The notes under the pieces are model-generated. The model was given only the letters and a program-made list of their open reading frames with translations, had not been told where the DNA came from and made no database searches. From the NCBI RefSeq assembly GCF_000802385.1, contig NZ_JTDN01000001.1:317501-381500 (forward strand): a stretch of 64,000 nucleotides of DNA, in the 5' to 3' direction. The position numbers were made by a program, and so were the translations under genes. Of the stretch, positions 1 to 9,870 are shown piece by piece (the first letter of the stretch is position 1; each line of letters starts with the position of its first letter). This DNA is from Croceibacterium mercuriale (lineage in GTDB: Bacteria; Pseudomonadota; Alphaproteobacteria; Sphingomonadales; Sphingomonadaceae).

Positions 1-620
1 GCAGCCGGCGGGTAATCGCCGATGTGCACCTGCCCATGCCAGGCCGGCACAATGTGCTGAACGCACTGGCCGCGATCGCGGTGGCGGCGGAGCTGGGCTG
101 CGGTGACGAGGTGATCCGCACCGGCTTCGCCCGGTTCGGCGGCGTGCGCCGCCGCTTCACCCGCGTGGGCGAGGTGAATGGTGCTACGGTGATCGATGAT
201 TACGGCCATCATCCGGTGGAGATCCGCGCGGTGCTGTCGGCCGCGCGGGAGGCGGCCGAGGGCCGCGTGATCGCAGTTGTGCAGCCGCATCGCTATACCC
301 GGCTGCGCGATCTGATGGGCGACTTCCAGGGTGCGTTCGGCGATGCCGACATGGTCTTCGCCGCGCCGGTCTATTCCGCAGGAGAGGCGCCGATCGACGG
401 CGTCAGTTCGGCGACGCTGATCGAAGGGCTGCAGGCGCGCGGACAGCGGCAGGCCGGGCTGGTGCCCGACGCCGGGGCCCTGGCCGATGTACTGGCGCCG
501 CTGGTGCAGCCCGGCGACATGGTGGTGTGCCTGGGCGCGGGCGACATCACCCGCTGGGCCGCGGACCTGGCGCCCGCCATTGCCGAGCGCCTGCCGGCCG
601 TTGCCGGACAGCCGGCATGA
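1..620 (+). CDS. murC: UDP-N-acetylmuramate--L-alanine ligase, C-terminal part
   Basis: The 5' end lies outside the window; the reading frame is open from base 3 and leaves about 205 residues of the central and C-terminal Mur ligase domains. The Mur-ligase signature [10 protein letters not shown] is visible about one third of the way in, and the end ([16 protein letters not shown]) is typical of MurC. The enzyme adds L-alanine to UDP-MurNAc in the cytoplasm using ATP, the first step of peptide stem synthesis. Its stop overlaps the murB start (ATGA at 617-620), so the two are translationally coupled within the division/cell-wall cluster. Confidence 0.96.
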   Translation, partial: SRRVIADVHLPMPGRHNVLNALAAIAVAAELGCGDEVIRTGFARFGGVRRRFTRVGEVNGATVIDDYGHHPVEIRAVLSAAREAAEGRVIAVVQPHRYTRLRDLMGDFQGAFGDADMVFAAPVYSAGEAPIDGVSSATLIEGLQARGQRQAGLVPDAGALADVLAPLVQPGDMVVCLGAGDITRWAADLAPAIAERLPAVAGQPA

Positions 621-1528
621 CCCGGCTGGATGACGCGCCGGTCGTGCGCGGCCGGCTGACCGCGAACGCGCCCTTGGACAAGCTCGTCTGGTTCAAGAGC
701 GGGGGCGCGGCCGACTGGCTGTTCGAACCCGCCGATCAGGACGATCTGCTCGGCTTCCTGGAACAGATCGATCCCGTCACGCCGGTCATGGCGCTTGGGC
801 TGGGGTCCAACCTGATCATCCGCGATGGCGGCGTGCCCGGCGTGGTGGTGCGGCTGGGCAAGCCGTTCTCCACGGTGGAGGTGCGCCGGGACCACGTGCT
901 GGAATGTGGCGGCGGGGCCAGCGGCATCCTGGTCGCCAGCACCGCACGCGATGCGGGGATCGGCGGACTTGAGTTCCTGCGCGGCATTCCCGGCACGGTC
1001 GGCGGCTTCGTGCGCATGAATGGCGGCGCCTATGGCCGCGAGGTGGCGGATGTGCTGGTCGACTGCGACGTGGTGATGCCCGATGGTGCGGCGATCAGCG
1101 TGCCCGCGAGTGACCTGGGCTTCTCCTATCGTCACTCGCGCCTGCCCGACGGAGCGATCGTCACCGCGGCGCGGCTGCGCGGCATGCCGGACGATCCCGC
1201 CAGCATCGGCGCGGAGATGGACCGCATCGCTGCCGCGCGCGAGGCGACGCAGCCGCTGCGCAGCAAGACCGGCGGCTCCACCTTCAAGAATCCGGCCCCC
1301 GAGGTATCAAATGGCGAGAAGGCTTGGCAGCTGGTCGATCGGGCAGGGTGCCGCGGGCTGACCCGCGGCGGGGCGCAGGTCAGCGAGAAGCACACCAACT
1401 TCTTGATAAACACCGGCACTGCGAGCAGCGCGGATATCGAGCAGCTTGGCGAGGAAGTCCGCCGGCGGGTGGCGGAGCAGACAGGCGTGACGTTGGAATG
1501 GGAAATCAAGCGGGTGGGCCGGCCATGA
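617..1528 (+). CDS. murB: UDP-N-acetylenolpyruvoylglucosamine reductase
   Basis: 303 residues. The FAD-dependent enzyme reduces enolpyruvyl-UDP-GlcNAc to UDP-MurNAc with NADPH. FAD-binding segments GLGSNL (61-66) and RGIPGTVGG (122-130) are clear, as are YRHS near 171 and the catalytic serine in GGSTFKNP (Ser221). The acidic catalytic residue lies in the terminal EWEIKRVG. A longer upstream reading with an in-frame start at 527 is rejected because the ATG at 617 overlaps the murC stop and begins the conserved domain at the normal place. The end overlaps ddl by ATGA. Confidence 0.97.
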   Translation: MTRLDDAPVVRGRLTANAPLDKLVWFKSGGAADWLFEPADQDDLLGFLEQIDPVTPVMALGLGSNLIIRDGGVPGVVVRLGKPFSTVEVRRDHVLECGGGASGILVASTARDAGIGGLEFLRGIPGTVGGFVRMNGGAYGREVADVLVDCDVVMPDGAAISVPASDLGFSYRHSRLPDGAIVTAARLRGMPDDPASIGAEMDRIAAAREATQPLRSKTGGSTFKNPAPEVSNGEKAWQLVDRAGCRGLTRGGAQVSEKHTNFLINTGTASSADIEQLGEEVRRRVAEQTGVTLEWEIKRVGRP

Positions 1529-2532
1529 GCGAACAGCAGGGCCAGTCGGGCATCGGCCTGCCGCATTTGCACATCGTCGTCCTCATGGGCGGCTGGGCGA
1601 GCGAGCGCCCCGTATCGCTGACCAGCGGGGCCGGCGTGGCCGACGCGCTGGAAAGCCGTGGCCACCGGGTGACCCGCATCGACATGGAGCGGGACGTTGC
1701 CGCGCGCATCGCGGCGGCGGCGCCGGATGTGGTGTTCAACGCGCTGCATGGCGTGCCGGGGGAAGATGGCACGGTGCAGGGCATGCTGGACCTGATGGGC
1801 GTGCCGTACACCCATTCGGGTCTCGCCACCTCCGTCATCGCGATCGACAAGGAACTGACCAAGCATGCGCTGGTCCCGCATGGCGTACCAATGCCGGGCG
1901 GGCGCATCGTGGACAGCGCCTCGCTGCACGAAGGTGATCCGCTGGTACGCCCCTATGTGCTGAAGCCGGTGAACGAGGGATCGAGCGTGGGCGTGGCGAT
2001 CGTCATGGACGAGAGCAATTACGGCAACCCGATCCGCCCCGATGCCGCTGGTCCGTGGCAGGAATTCGGCCGCCTGCTGGCAGAGCCCTACATCCGCGGG
2101 CGCGAGCTGACCACGGCCGTGCTGGCCGGTTCGGACGGCCCGCGTGCGCTGATGGTGACGGAGCTGGTGCCGGAAAGCGGCTTCTACGATTTCGACGCCA
2201 AGTACACCGAGGGCATGACCCGGCACGTCTGCCCGGCGGAGATCCCGCCGGAGATCGAGCGGCTGTGCCTGGAATATGCCTTGCAGGCGCATCAGCTGCT
2301 GGGTTGCCGCGGGACCAGCCGGTCCGACTTCCGCTGGGATGACGAGCAGAGCGAGGCCGGGCTGTTCCTGCTCGAAACCAACACACAGCCGGGCATGACC
2401 CCGCTCAGCCTGGTGCCAGAGCAGGCGCGCGCCTGCGGGATCTCCTACGCCGATCTGGTGGAGCTGATCGTGGAGGATGCGCTGCGGCTGGCCGGGCGTC
2501 TGGCACCGGTCGATATCGGGCAGGCGGGCTGA
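1525..2532 (+). CDS. ddl: D-alanine--D-alanine ligase
   Basis: 335 residues, normal for DdlB. It joins two D-alanines with ATP for the peptidoglycan stem. The ATP-grasp fold is shown by the N-terminal GGWASERPVSL, the glycine loop EGSSVGV, RSDFRWD, and the metal-binding end ETNTQPGMTPLSLVPEQA. The start at 1525 overlaps the murB stop (ATGA). The stop TGA shares its last base with the ATG of ftsQ, continuing the chain of coupled genes. Confidence 0.97.
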   Translation: MSEQQGQSGIGLPHLHIVVLMGGWASERPVSLTSGAGVADALESRGHRVTRIDMERDVAARIAAAAPDVVFNALHGVPGEDGTVQGMLDLMGVPYTHSGLATSVIAIDKELTKHALVPHGVPMPGGRIVDSASLHEGDPLVRPYVLKPVNEGSSVGVAIVMDESNYGNPIRPDAAGPWQEFGRLLAEPYIRGRELTTAVLAGSDGPRALMVTELVPESGFYDFDAKYTEGMTRHVCPAEIPPEIERLCLEYALQAHQLLGCRGTSRSDFRWDDEQSEAGLFLLETNTQPGMTPLSLVPEQARACGISYADLVELIVEDALRLAGRLAPVDIGQAG

Positions 2533-3449
2533 TGGCGCAGACCATCCGCCGCACCGGGCAGCGCAACGTCCGGCGCCAAGCGCGCGGCGCAGGCGCGGCG
2601 CAGAAGGCGCGGGCGGCCAAGGCGCATACCGGCGGCATGCTGGATGCGGCGGCCCGGCTGCTGCCGTTTACCGAGGAGCAGCTGCACAGGTTCTTCCTGG
2701 GTCTGATCCTGCTGGCGGCGGCGGTGGTCGCATGGCTGGTCGCCAGCCTGGCCGGGATCCCGGCGATGATCGGACAGCAGGCTGCCGTCGCGATCGGCGA
2801 TGCCGGGTTCGAGGTGCGCCGGGTGGAGGTGCGCGGCGTAGCCCGGATGAACGAGGTCACCGTGTACGAGCGGGTGCTGGGTGTGCGCGACCGGGCGATG
2901 CCACTGGTCAGCCTGGGCGAGATGCGCAGCGCGCTGCTGCAATTGCCCTGGGTCGCCGATGCGCGGGTCTCGCGCCAGCTGCCCGACACGATCGTGGTCG
3001 ATATCGTCGAACGCAGCCCGCGCGCGGTGCTGGAAGGTGGCGACGGCTCGCTGGCGCTGATCGATGGCAGCGGACAGCGGCTGGAGCGGGTGTCCCCGCA
3101 GGCGGCGCGTGGCCGCTTGCAGATCGCCGGCGAGGAGGCCGACCGGCAGGTGGAGGCGCTGGACGAACTGCTCGGCGCCGCGCCTGCCCTGCAGCCCCGG
3201 GTGGCGCGGGCGGAATGGGTCGGCAAGCGGCGCTGGGACCTGACCTTCACCACCGGGCAGGTGCTCGCATTGCCGCAAGGGGCGGAGCGCAGCCGCGCCG
3301 CGCTGCTCAGCTTTGCCCGGCTGGACGGGGTCAACCGGCTACTGGGCGGCAGCGTCGCCCGGTTCGACATGCGCAACCCCGACCGCATCTACATGCGCGT
3401 TCCCGGCCGTGCTCAGGAAGCCGCGCTGGCCAAGGCGGGCGACATCTGA
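2532..3449 (+). CDS. ftsQ: cell division protein FtsQ
   Basis: 305 residues. A basic cytoplasmic N-terminus (many Arg/Lys in residues 1-30) is followed by one membrane segment at about 54-75 and a periplasmic POTRA region (VEVRGVARMNEVTVYERV, about 98-115) plus the FtsQ domain. This is the normal single-pass layout. FtsQ links early and late divisome proteins through FtsB/FtsL. Both its start and its stop share one base with the neighbouring genes (TGATG), so expression should follow ddl and ftsA closely. Confidence 0.95.
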   Translation: MAQTIRRTGQRNVRRQARGAGAAQKARAAKAHTGGMLDAAARLLPFTEEQLHRFFLGLILLAAAVVAWLVASLAGIPAMIGQQAAVAIGDAGFEVRRVEVRGVARMNEVTVYERVLGVRDRAMPLVSLGEMRSALLQLPWVADARVSRQLPDTIVVDIVERSPRAVLEGGDGSLALIDGSGQRLERVSPQAARGRLQIAGEEADRQVEALDELLGAAPALQPRVARAEWVGKRRWDLTFTTGQVLALPQGAERSRAALLSFARLDGVNRLLGGSVARFDMRNPDRIYMRVPGRAQEAALAKAGDI

Positions 3450-4741
3450 TGGCCGAACCCCGCATCACCCGCGTGATCGGCGCGGTCAATCTCGGCTCCT
3501 TCCGCATCTCGGCCATGATCGCCGGCGTGCAGGAGGACGGCACGCCCGTGATCCTGGGCAGTGGCCACCGGGCGAGCCAGGGCATCAAGCGCGGCTTCGT
3601 GACCGACATGGCGGCGGCGACCTACGCCGTGCGCGACGCGGTGGAGCGGGCCGAGAAGCTGGCCGGCACCAGCGTCCAGTCCGTCACGATCGCGGCGTCC
3701 GGCGCCGGCCTGACCACGCGGGTCGACCCGATCGAGATCGAGATCGGCGGTCGCCGGGTGGAAGAAGACGATCTGGAACAGCTGCTGCTGGCCGCGCGCG
3801 ACACGCTGGAGCCGGACGGGCGCATGGTGCTGCACGCGACACCGGCCTGCTATTTCCTGGATGGTGCCGACGGCATCGCCAATCCGCTGGGCCTGCATGC
3901 CGATCGGCTGGGCGTCGACATCCACATGGTCCTGGCGGAAGGCGCACCGATGCGCAATCTGCGCGAAGCGGTGCAGAGCGCGCATCTGGACGTGGCGGCG
4001 CTGGTCGCCAGCCCGCTTGCCGCCGGGCTTGCCTGTCTCAGCGCGGAGGAGCGTGATCTGGGGGTGGCGCTGGTGGAACTGGGCGCGCAGGTCACCACCG
4101 TGTCGATCCATGCCGGCGGCGCATTGGTGGACATGGTGTGCATCCCGACCGGATCGGCCGACATCACCGACGCCATCGCCAGCGGCCTGGGCATCCGTCG
4201 CCATCAGGCGGAGCGGCTGAAATGTTTCCATGGCTCGGCGATCGCCAGCCCGGCCGATCACCGGGAGATGATCCCGGTCAACGGGCCGGGGGACGAGCAG
4301 ATCGGCCCGCTCGCGCGCGGAGCGGACGATCGCAACCGGATCAGCCGGGCCGATCTTGTGAGCACGATCGTGACCGAGCTTGACCGGCAGGGTGGCGACA
4401 TCGCGCGCGCGCTGGAGGCGATGGGCTATGCCGGCGCGGGTGCCCGGCATCAGCGCGGGCAGGTGGTGCTGACCGGCGGCGGTGCGGAACTGACCGGGCT
4501 GGCCGATTACATGCAGTCGGCACTGGGCCGACCGGTGCGGATCGGCAAGCCGCCCGCGCTGAAGGGCCTGCCGGAGGCGCATGCCGCGCCGGGCTTCTCC
4601 ACCCTGGCGGGCCTGATCCTGCAGGTGCTGGAAGACCCCGCCGACATCCGCTTCCTCAGTCCGCGGCACGGCGCTGCGCAGCGCCAGTCCGGCATTGCCG
4701 GCGCCATCCGCGTATGGCGGGCGATGAAGGAGTATTTCTGA
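3449..4741 (+). CDS. ftsA: cell division protein FtsA
   Basis: 430 residues, actin-fold ATPase that tethers FtsZ to the membrane. The N-terminal phosphate-1 strand (GAVNLGSFRISAMIAG), the SHS2 insertion and the ATP-binding GGGAELTGL are visible. The last residues (AGAIRVWRAMKEYF) form the amphipathic membrane-targeting helix. The start at 3449 is fixed by its one-base overlap with the ftsQ stop. Reading further upstream in the same frame only gives an out-of-frame shadow of ftsQ. A 133-base spacer with a hairpin separates it from ftsZ. Confidence 0.97.
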   Translation: MAEPRITRVIGAVNLGSFRISAMIAGVQEDGTPVILGSGHRASQGIKRGFVTDMAAATYAVRDAVERAEKLAGTSVQSVTIAASGAGLTTRVDPIEIEIGGRRVEEDDLEQLLLAARDTLEPDGRMVLHATPACYFLDGADGIANPLGLHADRLGVDIHMVLAEGAPMRNLREAVQSAHLDVAALVASPLAAGLACLSAEERDLGVALVELGAQVTTVSIHAGGALVDMVCIPTGSADITDAIASGLGIRRHQAERLKCFHGSAIASPADHREMIPVNGPGDEQIGPLARGADDRNRISRADLVSTIVTELDRQGGDIARALEAMGYAGAGARHQRGQVVLTGGGAELTGLADYMQSALGRPVRIGKPPALKGLPEAHAAPGFSTLAGLILQVLEDPADIRFLSPRHGAAQRQSGIAGAIRVWRAMKEYF

Positions 4742-4748
4742 CCGGCAG

Positions 4749-4770
4749 GCCCGACCTGGCACAGTCGGGC
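4749..4770 (+). terminator. GC-rich hairpin in the ftsA-ftsZ spacer
   Basis: Seven-base arms GCCCGAC (4749-4755) and GTCGGGC (4764-4770) are perfect reverse complements around an 8-base loop. They start 8 bases after the ftsA stop. No T-run follows directly, so this could be an attenuator, a processing site or a weak terminator rather than a full stop. It lies in the only real gap of the cluster before ftsZ, where a separate ftsZ promoter would be expected; I cannot assign -35/-10 boxes with confidence. Confidence 0.4.
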
Positions 4771-4874
4771 AGACTGTGGATAGCGCCCTGCCGCATTTTG
4801 CCTGTTATTCACGCTTTATGGCATTAGAGCGCTAGACGTCCCATCCGTTACCGCTCCGCAGGAGAGCTTTTGCA

Positions 4875-6455
4875 ATGAGCATCAATATCGGCCCGCCCTC
4901 GGTTGAGGAACTGCGCCCCCGGATCACCGTGATCGGCGTGGGCGGGGCGGGCGGCAACGCCATCGCCAACATGATCGAGGCGCAGATCGAAGGTGTCGAT
5001 TTCATCGTCGCCAACACCGATGCGCAGGCGCTGAACAATTCGCTGGCGGAGCACCGCATCCAGCTCGGCCCCGAATGCACCCGGGGCCTGGGCGCAGGCT
5101 CGCGCCCGGAAGTCGGCCGCGCGGCGGCGGAAGAGACGGTCGAGGAGATCGAGCGGGCGCTGGAAGGCGTGAACATGGTGTTCATCGCGGCGGGCATGGG
5201 CGGCGGCACCGGCACCGGGGCGGCGCCCGTGATCGCGGAGATCGCGCGCGACAAGGGCATCCTGACCGTGGGCGTGGTGACCAAGCCGTTCCTGTTCGAA
5301 GGCACCCGCCGGATGCGTTCGGCGGAGGCCGGGATCGAGGAACTGCAGAAGTCGGTCGATACGCTGATCGTCATTCCCAACCAGAACCTGTTCCTGATCG
5401 CCAAGGCGGAAACCACCTTCAAGGAGGCGTTCCTGCTGGGTGACGAGGTGCTGCAGCAGGGTGTACGGTCCATTACCGACCTGATGGTGATGCCGGGCCT
5501 GATCAACCTCGACTTCGCCGACGTGCGTTCCGTGATGGGCGAGATGGGCAAGGCGATGATGGGCACGGGCGAGGGCGAGGGCCCGAACCGCGCGCTGGAA
5601 GCGGCGGAGAAGGCGATCGCCAACCCGCTGCTGGATGGCGTGTCGATGCAGGGCGCCAAGGGCGTGATCATCTCCATCATCGGTGGCGAGGACATGAAGC
5701 TGCTGGAGATCGACGAGGCGGCCAACCACATCCGCGAACTGGTCGATCCCGAGGCGAACATCATCTGGGGTTCCGCCTTCAATCCCGACCTGGAAGGCAA
5801 GATCCGCGTCTCTGTGGTCGCCACCGGGATCGAGACCCCGGGCGAGCAGGTTCCAACCCCGGTCCAGCAGCGAGCCGCCGCGACGCAGCCCTCCGGCCTG
5901 GGTGCCGGCCGCGGTCTGCGCCGTCCGGCGATCGCCTCGACCCCTCCGGCAGCAAGCCCGGCGGCGGCCGAGCCGGCCCCGCGTCCCGCGCCGACCGAAC
6001 CGCGGCAGTTCGCGCCGGCCGCTGCCACCACCACCCAGTCGGAACCCGTTGCGGCGAACCTGACGGACGATTCCGATGCGGACCGGCAGGATGATGATAC
6101 GCTGGAGCTGACGCTGGACACGTTGCACGACGATCACTCCGACCAGCAGGACGAACTGTTGCTGGACGAAAGCGACATGAGCGCGCGCCCGGCGGACCAG
6201 CATGCCGTCAGTGCGGCGGCGCAGCGTCGCCGGATCGTGGCCGGTGGCCAGAGCCTGGCGGCGGATGCAACCGCAGCTACATCGGGTTCGCTGTTCGAGC
6301 GGATGTCCACCGTCTCCCGCCCGGCGGCTCGCGCACCGGAACCGGTGGCGGAGCAGCCTGCACCTGCCCCGACCCCGGCTCCCGCACCGGCGCCCAAGCC
6401 GGCCTCCGGAGGGTTGCGCATTCCCCGCTTCCTTGGGCGGCAGAGCAATCAGTAA
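4875..6455 (+). CDS. ftsZ: cell division GTPase FtsZ
   Basis: 526 residues, longer than E. coli FtsZ (383). The tubulin-like GTPase domain occupies about 1-320, with GVGGAGGNA (21-29), the GTP signature GGGTGTG (109-115) and the T7 loop [11 protein letters not shown]. An Ala/Pro-rich, later acidic linker of about 185 residues leads to a C-terminal peptide [13 protein letters not shown] that should bind FtsA. Long linkers are typical of alphaproteobacterial FtsZ. The start is supported by GGAGAG at 4861-4866, 8 bases before the ATG. It polymerises into the Z ring at midcell. Confidence 0.98.
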   Translation: MSINIGPPSVEELRPRITVIGVGGAGGNAIANMIEAQIEGVDFIVANTDAQALNNSLAEHRIQLGPECTRGLGAGSRPEVGRAAAEETVEEIERALEGVNMVFIAAGMGGGTGTGAAPVIAEIARDKGILTVGVVTKPFLFEGTRRMRSAEAGIEELQKSVDTLIVIPNQNLFLIAKAETTFKEAFLLGDEVLQQGVRSITDLMVMPGLINLDFADVRSVMGEMGKAMMGTGEGEGPNRALEAAEKAIANPLLDGVSMQGAKGVIISIIGGEDMKLLEIDEAANHIRELVDPEANIIWGSAFNPDLEGKIRVSVVATGIETPGEQVPTPVQQRAAATQPSGLGAGRGLRRPAIASTPPAASPAAAEPAPRPAPTEPRQFAPAAATTTQSEPVAANLTDDSDADRQDDDTLELTLDTLHDDHSDQQDELLLDESDMSARPADQHAVSAAAQRRRIVAGGQSLAADATAATSGSLFERMSTVSRPAARAPEPVAEQPAPAPTPAPAPAPKPASGGLRIPRFLGRQSNQ

Positions 6456-6528
6456 GCTGGGCCATCCTGCAGACCGTCCGCTGCGTGCTGCGAAAGCAGG
6501 CGCGCCGGACGGCTGCACCCCATATGCC

Positions 6529-8397
6529 ATGATGGCCGAGGGACGGGCCAGAGCAGCCGGGCGACACCTGCTTCCCCTGGCAATCCTGGCCTTGCCGGTG
6601 CTGTTCCCCGCCACGCCGGCGTTCGCGCAGGCCGTGGTGCAGGCGATCCCCGGGCCCGAGGCCGACCGTCTGGCCGAGGCGATGCGCGTTCTGGCGCAGC
6701 AACCGGAGGATCTCGCGGCGTTGCTGCAGGCCGGGGATGCCGCGCTCTATCTGGGTGACCTGGCGGCGGCGCAGAGCTTCTACGCGCGCGCGCGCGATGT
6801 CGCGCCGCAGGATGGGCGGGTCGCGGCCGGCCATGCCGTGCTGCTGGTCCGGCAGGACCGCCCGGCGGATGCGTTGGCTGCGTTCGATGCGGCGGAGGCC
6901 GTCGGCACCGACCTGACCGCCTATGCGGCCGATCGCGGGCTCGCCTATGATCTGGTCGGCAACAATGCGGCGGCGCAGGTCGAATATGATCGCGCGCTGA
7001 GCCTGGGCCCGGATGACCGTGTGACGTTGCGGCTGGCGATCAGCCAGGCGATCGCCGGCGATCGCACCGGGTTCGAGGCGACGCTGCTGCCGCTGCTGCA
7101 GCAAGGCGACCTGTCGGCGTTCCGCATGCGGGCCTTCGCGCTTGCCATCAACGGGCAGCAGGACGAGGCCGTGTCGATCGCCCAGACCATGCTGCCGGAG
7201 CGGCTGTCCAGCCGCCTGGCGCCCTACCTTCGCTACATGCCCCGGCTGACCCGCGCACAGCAGGCGGCCGCGGCGCATCTGGGCCGTTTTCCGCAGGCGC
7301 ATCAGATCGGACAGGACGATCCGGCGATTGCCGCTTTGGCGCGGCAAGCTCCGGCGCGGGCGGTCACGCCGCCTCAGGTGGCAACGGTCGATGCCCGCCT
7401 GGTGCCGGGTGGCGCGGCCATGGGGTCGACGCCGGCGCCCGCGCCCGCGCAACCTGTCCAGCAGCAGGCGGTCGAACCGGTGGCAGTGCCGGTCGTTCAG
7501 CCTCTGCCCGAGCCTGTGCCGCAGCAATTGCCGCCGGTGTTTGCGGCTGTCAGCCAGGAACTGGCCCCGGTCAGCCATTCTGCTCCGGCGTCAGCCCCGG
7601 TTCCGGCACCGCTCCCGACCCCGGCATCGCAGCCGGTGGTGGTCGCCGTTCTGGAACAGCCGGGTCAGCTCGCGGCAGGGCCTGTCGCGACCGTGCCCGA
7701 CTATGTGCCTGCATATCCGCCACCGCCGGCATATGTGCCCCCGACCGGGTATGTGCCGACGGAGGGATCTGTGCCGCCGTCCGAGTACGTGCCGGCACCA
7801 GCCATCGTGGCGTCGGCCGAGCTTGCGCCTGTTCAGGACGCACCTGCATCTGAGACCGTGACTGCCGATGCACCGGCACCCGAGTTCGCCGAGGCGCCCC
7901 CGGTCGCACCGGCACCGGAGTTCGCCGAAGCGCCCGCACCCGCACCCGCACCTCAAGTGGCGGAGACCCAGGTGCCGCTCGACATGGCCGGTGCGTTCGC
8001 GACCTTTGTCCAGCCGGCGGCGATGCCCGATCCGGTCGCTGCGGGCGGCGTCGACATCACCACCATCGCTCCGCCGCGGGAACGCCCCAAGCCGCCGCCG
8101 GCCCCACCGGCTCCGCCGGCGCCGCCGCCGGTGCCCAGCCGGCACTGGGTGCAGCTGGCGACCGGCCGCGACAGCGCCGCGCTCGGGTTCGACTGGCGGC
8201 GGATCCGCCGCGCCGCCGGCGAGCTGCTGCAGTCGGCCAAGCCGCACCTGGCCGACTGGGACGGCCGCACGCGCCTGCTGGCCGGACCGTACACCTCCGC
8301 CGAGGCGGAGGCGCTGGTCGCGTCGCTGAAGGAAGCCGGGGTCGACAGCTTCCAGTTCACCAGCGCGCGGGGGGAGGATGTGCGCGCGCTTGACTGA
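6529..8397 (+). CDS. secreted TPR protein with C-terminal SPOR domain
   Basis: 622 residues from the ATG at 6529 (a second ATG follows at 6532). A signal peptide (LLPLAILALPVLFPATPAFAQA) ends near residue 35. Tetratricopeptide-like helices rich in Ala/Leu fill about 40-260. A very long Pro/Ala/Val linker (about 290-540) follows, then a SPOR-like domain (HWVQLATG to the end, about 540-622), which in known proteins binds denuded septal peptidoglycan. It sits 73 bases after ftsZ, so a periplasmic division or wall-remodelling role is a reasonable inference. I do not recognise a named gene. Confidence 0.85.
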   Translation: MMAEGRARAAGRHLLPLAILALPVLFPATPAFAQAVVQAIPGPEADRLAEAMRVLAQQPEDLAALLQAGDAALYLGDLAAAQSFYARARDVAPQDGRVAAGHAVLLVRQDRPADALAAFDAAEAVGTDLTAYAADRGLAYDLVGNNAAAQVEYDRALSLGPDDRVTLRLAISQAIAGDRTGFEATLLPLLQQGDLSAFRMRAFALAINGQQDEAVSIAQTMLPERLSSRLAPYLRYMPRLTRAQQAAAAHLGRFPQAHQIGQDDPAIAALARQAPARAVTPPQVATVDARLVPGGAAMGSTPAPAPAQPVQQQAVEPVAVPVVQPLPEPVPQQLPPVFAAVSQELAPVSHSAPASAPVPAPLPTPASQPVVVAVLEQPGQLAAGPVATVPDYVPAYPPPPAYVPPTGYVPTEGSVPPSEYVPAPAIVASAELAPVQDAPASETVTADAPAPEFAEAPPVAPAPEFAEAPAPAPAPQVAETQVPLDMAGAFATFVQPAAMPDPVAAGGVDITTIAPPRERPKPPPAPPAPPAPPPVPSRHWVQLATGRDSAALGFDWRRIRRAAGELLQSAKPHLADWDGRTRLLAGPYTSAEAEALVASLKEAGVDSFQFTSARGEDVRALD

Positions 8398-8550
8398 CCG
8401 GGCGGGCGCACCGCTTGTTTCCGTGATGATTGTGCACACCTTGCCAACAGGCAATATCGCTTATGCCCCGCAGCCTTGCGCCGGCGGTTTGCCTTTGCCC
8501 CGCCGCAGCGGGCAAAGCGGGGCCATGACGACGAAACGGAACGGGGCCGC

Positions 8551-9057
8551 ATGAATACCGAGCGGGATGTGATGGAAGAAGCGGACGACGCCGCGCCGGT
8601 CGAGATGCTGGCCCAGCTGTTCGAGGCCCATGGCTGGCCGTGCGAGCAGGTGAGCGAGGAAGAGATCAGCGGCGAGATCCAGGGCAGCTGGACCAGCTAC
8701 CAGCTGCGCTGCGTCTGGCGTGCGGAGGATCGCGTGCTGCAGATCCTCTGCCTGCCCGAGATCCGCGTGCCGGATGCCAAGCGTCGCCACGCGCAGGAGC
8801 TGCTGACCCTGATCAACGAACAGGTCTGGCTGGGCCATTTCGAGATGTGGTCGAATGGCGGCGTGCTGCTGTATCGCCACGGCCTGATGCTGGGGGACGA
8901 AGGCATGCTGAGCATCGCCATGGCGAGCCAGGCGATCGAGAGCGCCGTGGCCGAATGCGACCGGTTCTATCCCGCGTTCCAGTTCGTGCTGTGGGGCGAC
9001 AAGCGCCCGCGCGAGGCACTGGAAGCGGCCCTAGTCGATGCCGCCGGGGAGGCCTGA
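8551..9057 (+). CDS. YbjN domain-containing protein
   Basis: 168 residues, cytoplasmic, no signal or membrane segment. The fold pattern matches the YbjN/type III chaperone-like family seen in alphaproteobacteria: an acidic N-terminus, WTSYQLRCVWR, then LCLPEIRVPDAKR and the typical NEQVWLGHFEMW and a closing FYPAFQFVLWG. The function of this family is not settled. The start at 8551 (ATGAATACC) begins the conserved region without the odd basic stretch found upstream. proC starts 4 bases after the stop, so the two are probably cotranscribed, as in related genomes. Confidence 0.85.
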   Translation: MNTERDVMEEADDAAPVEMLAQLFEAHGWPCEQVSEEEISGEIQGSWTSYQLRCVWRAEDRVLQILCLPEIRVPDAKRRHAQELLTLINEQVWLGHFEMWSNGGVLLYRHGLMLGDEGMLSIAMASQAIESAVAECDRFYPAFQFVLWGDKRPREALEAALVDAAGEA

Positions 9058-9061
9058 TCCG

Positions 9062-9862
9062 ATGGTGAGCACCGTCCTGCTGGTCGGCTGTGGCAACATG
9101 GCCGGGGCGATGCTGCGCGGCTGGCTGGCCGGCGGCATGGAGGTTGACCGCTTCACGGTGGTCGATCCGCGCGCAACGGGCCTGCCAGCCGGTGTGCGGC
9201 ACCTGCCGGAGTTGCCAGCGGGGGAGCAGTTCGATGCAATCCTGCTGGGCATCAAGCCGCAGGGACTGGATGAGGCGGCGCCGTCGATTGCGCCACTGGC
9301 CGGGCCCGGCACCATCGTGCTGTCGCTGCTGGCAGGTGTCGAGCTTTCCAGCCTGCGCCAGCGCTTTGCCGACGCGGGCGGGCTGGTGCGGATCATGCCG
9401 AACCTCGCCGTGGCGCTGGGCAAGAGCCCTGTGGCGCTGGCGGCGGACAGGCTGAACGATGCTGAGCGGGAGGCGGTGTTCACGCTGATGCAGCCGCTGG
9501 GTACGCCGGAATGGTTCGACGAGGCCGACTTCGACCTGGTTACCGCCCTGGCCGGCTCCGGCCCGGCCTTCGTCTATCGCTACATCGATGCGCTGGCGGC
9601 GGCCGCGCGGGAGCTGGGCATGGCGCCGGACAAGGCCGCCCGGCTGGCCGTGGCGATGGCGGAAGGCGCATCGGCGCTGGCAGCGAGCAGCCCGGAGGAC
9701 CCCGGGGTCCTGGCCGATCGCGTCGCCAGCCCCGGCGGGGTGACCCGCGCCGGGCTGGACGTGCTCGACGAAGCGGGCGCGATCAACGAGCTGGCGCTCG
9801 AATGCCTGCGGGCGGCACGCGACCGGAGTGCCGCCATGGCGGCGGAGGCGCGCACCGCCTGA
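9062..9862 (+). CDS. proC: pyrroline-5-carboxylate reductase
   Basis: 266 residues. It performs the last step of proline synthesis, reducing pyrroline-5-carboxylate with NAD(P)H. The Rossmann start (VLLVGCGNMAGAML) and the family signature (GSGPAFVYRYIDALAAAA) are clear, and the end contains SPGGVTRAGLDVLDEAGA as expected. An in-frame start 24 bases upstream would overlap the preceding gene and add a non-homologous octapeptide, so the ATG at 9062 is chosen. proB, an earlier gene of the pathway, lies 3.8 kb downstream in a different operon. Confidence 0.96.
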   Translation: MVSTVLLVGCGNMAGAMLRGWLAGGMEVDRFTVVDPRATGLPAGVRHLPELPAGEQFDAILLGIKPQGLDEAAPSIAPLAGPGTIVLSLLAGVELSSLRQRFADAGGLVRIMPNLAVALGKSPVALAADRLNDAEREAVFTLMQPLGTPEWFDEADFDLVTALAGSGPAFVYRYIDALAAAARELGMAPDKAARLAVAMAEGASALAASSPEDPGVLADRVASPGGVTRAGLDVLDEAGAINELALECLRAARDRSAAMAAEARTA

Positions 9863-9870
9863 CGGGGTGT

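Noticed and set aside
3413-4762. 449-codon minus frame opposite ftsA
   Set aside because: Shadow of a GC-rich gene; no motif, no ribosome site, and the plus strand encodes a full FtsA.
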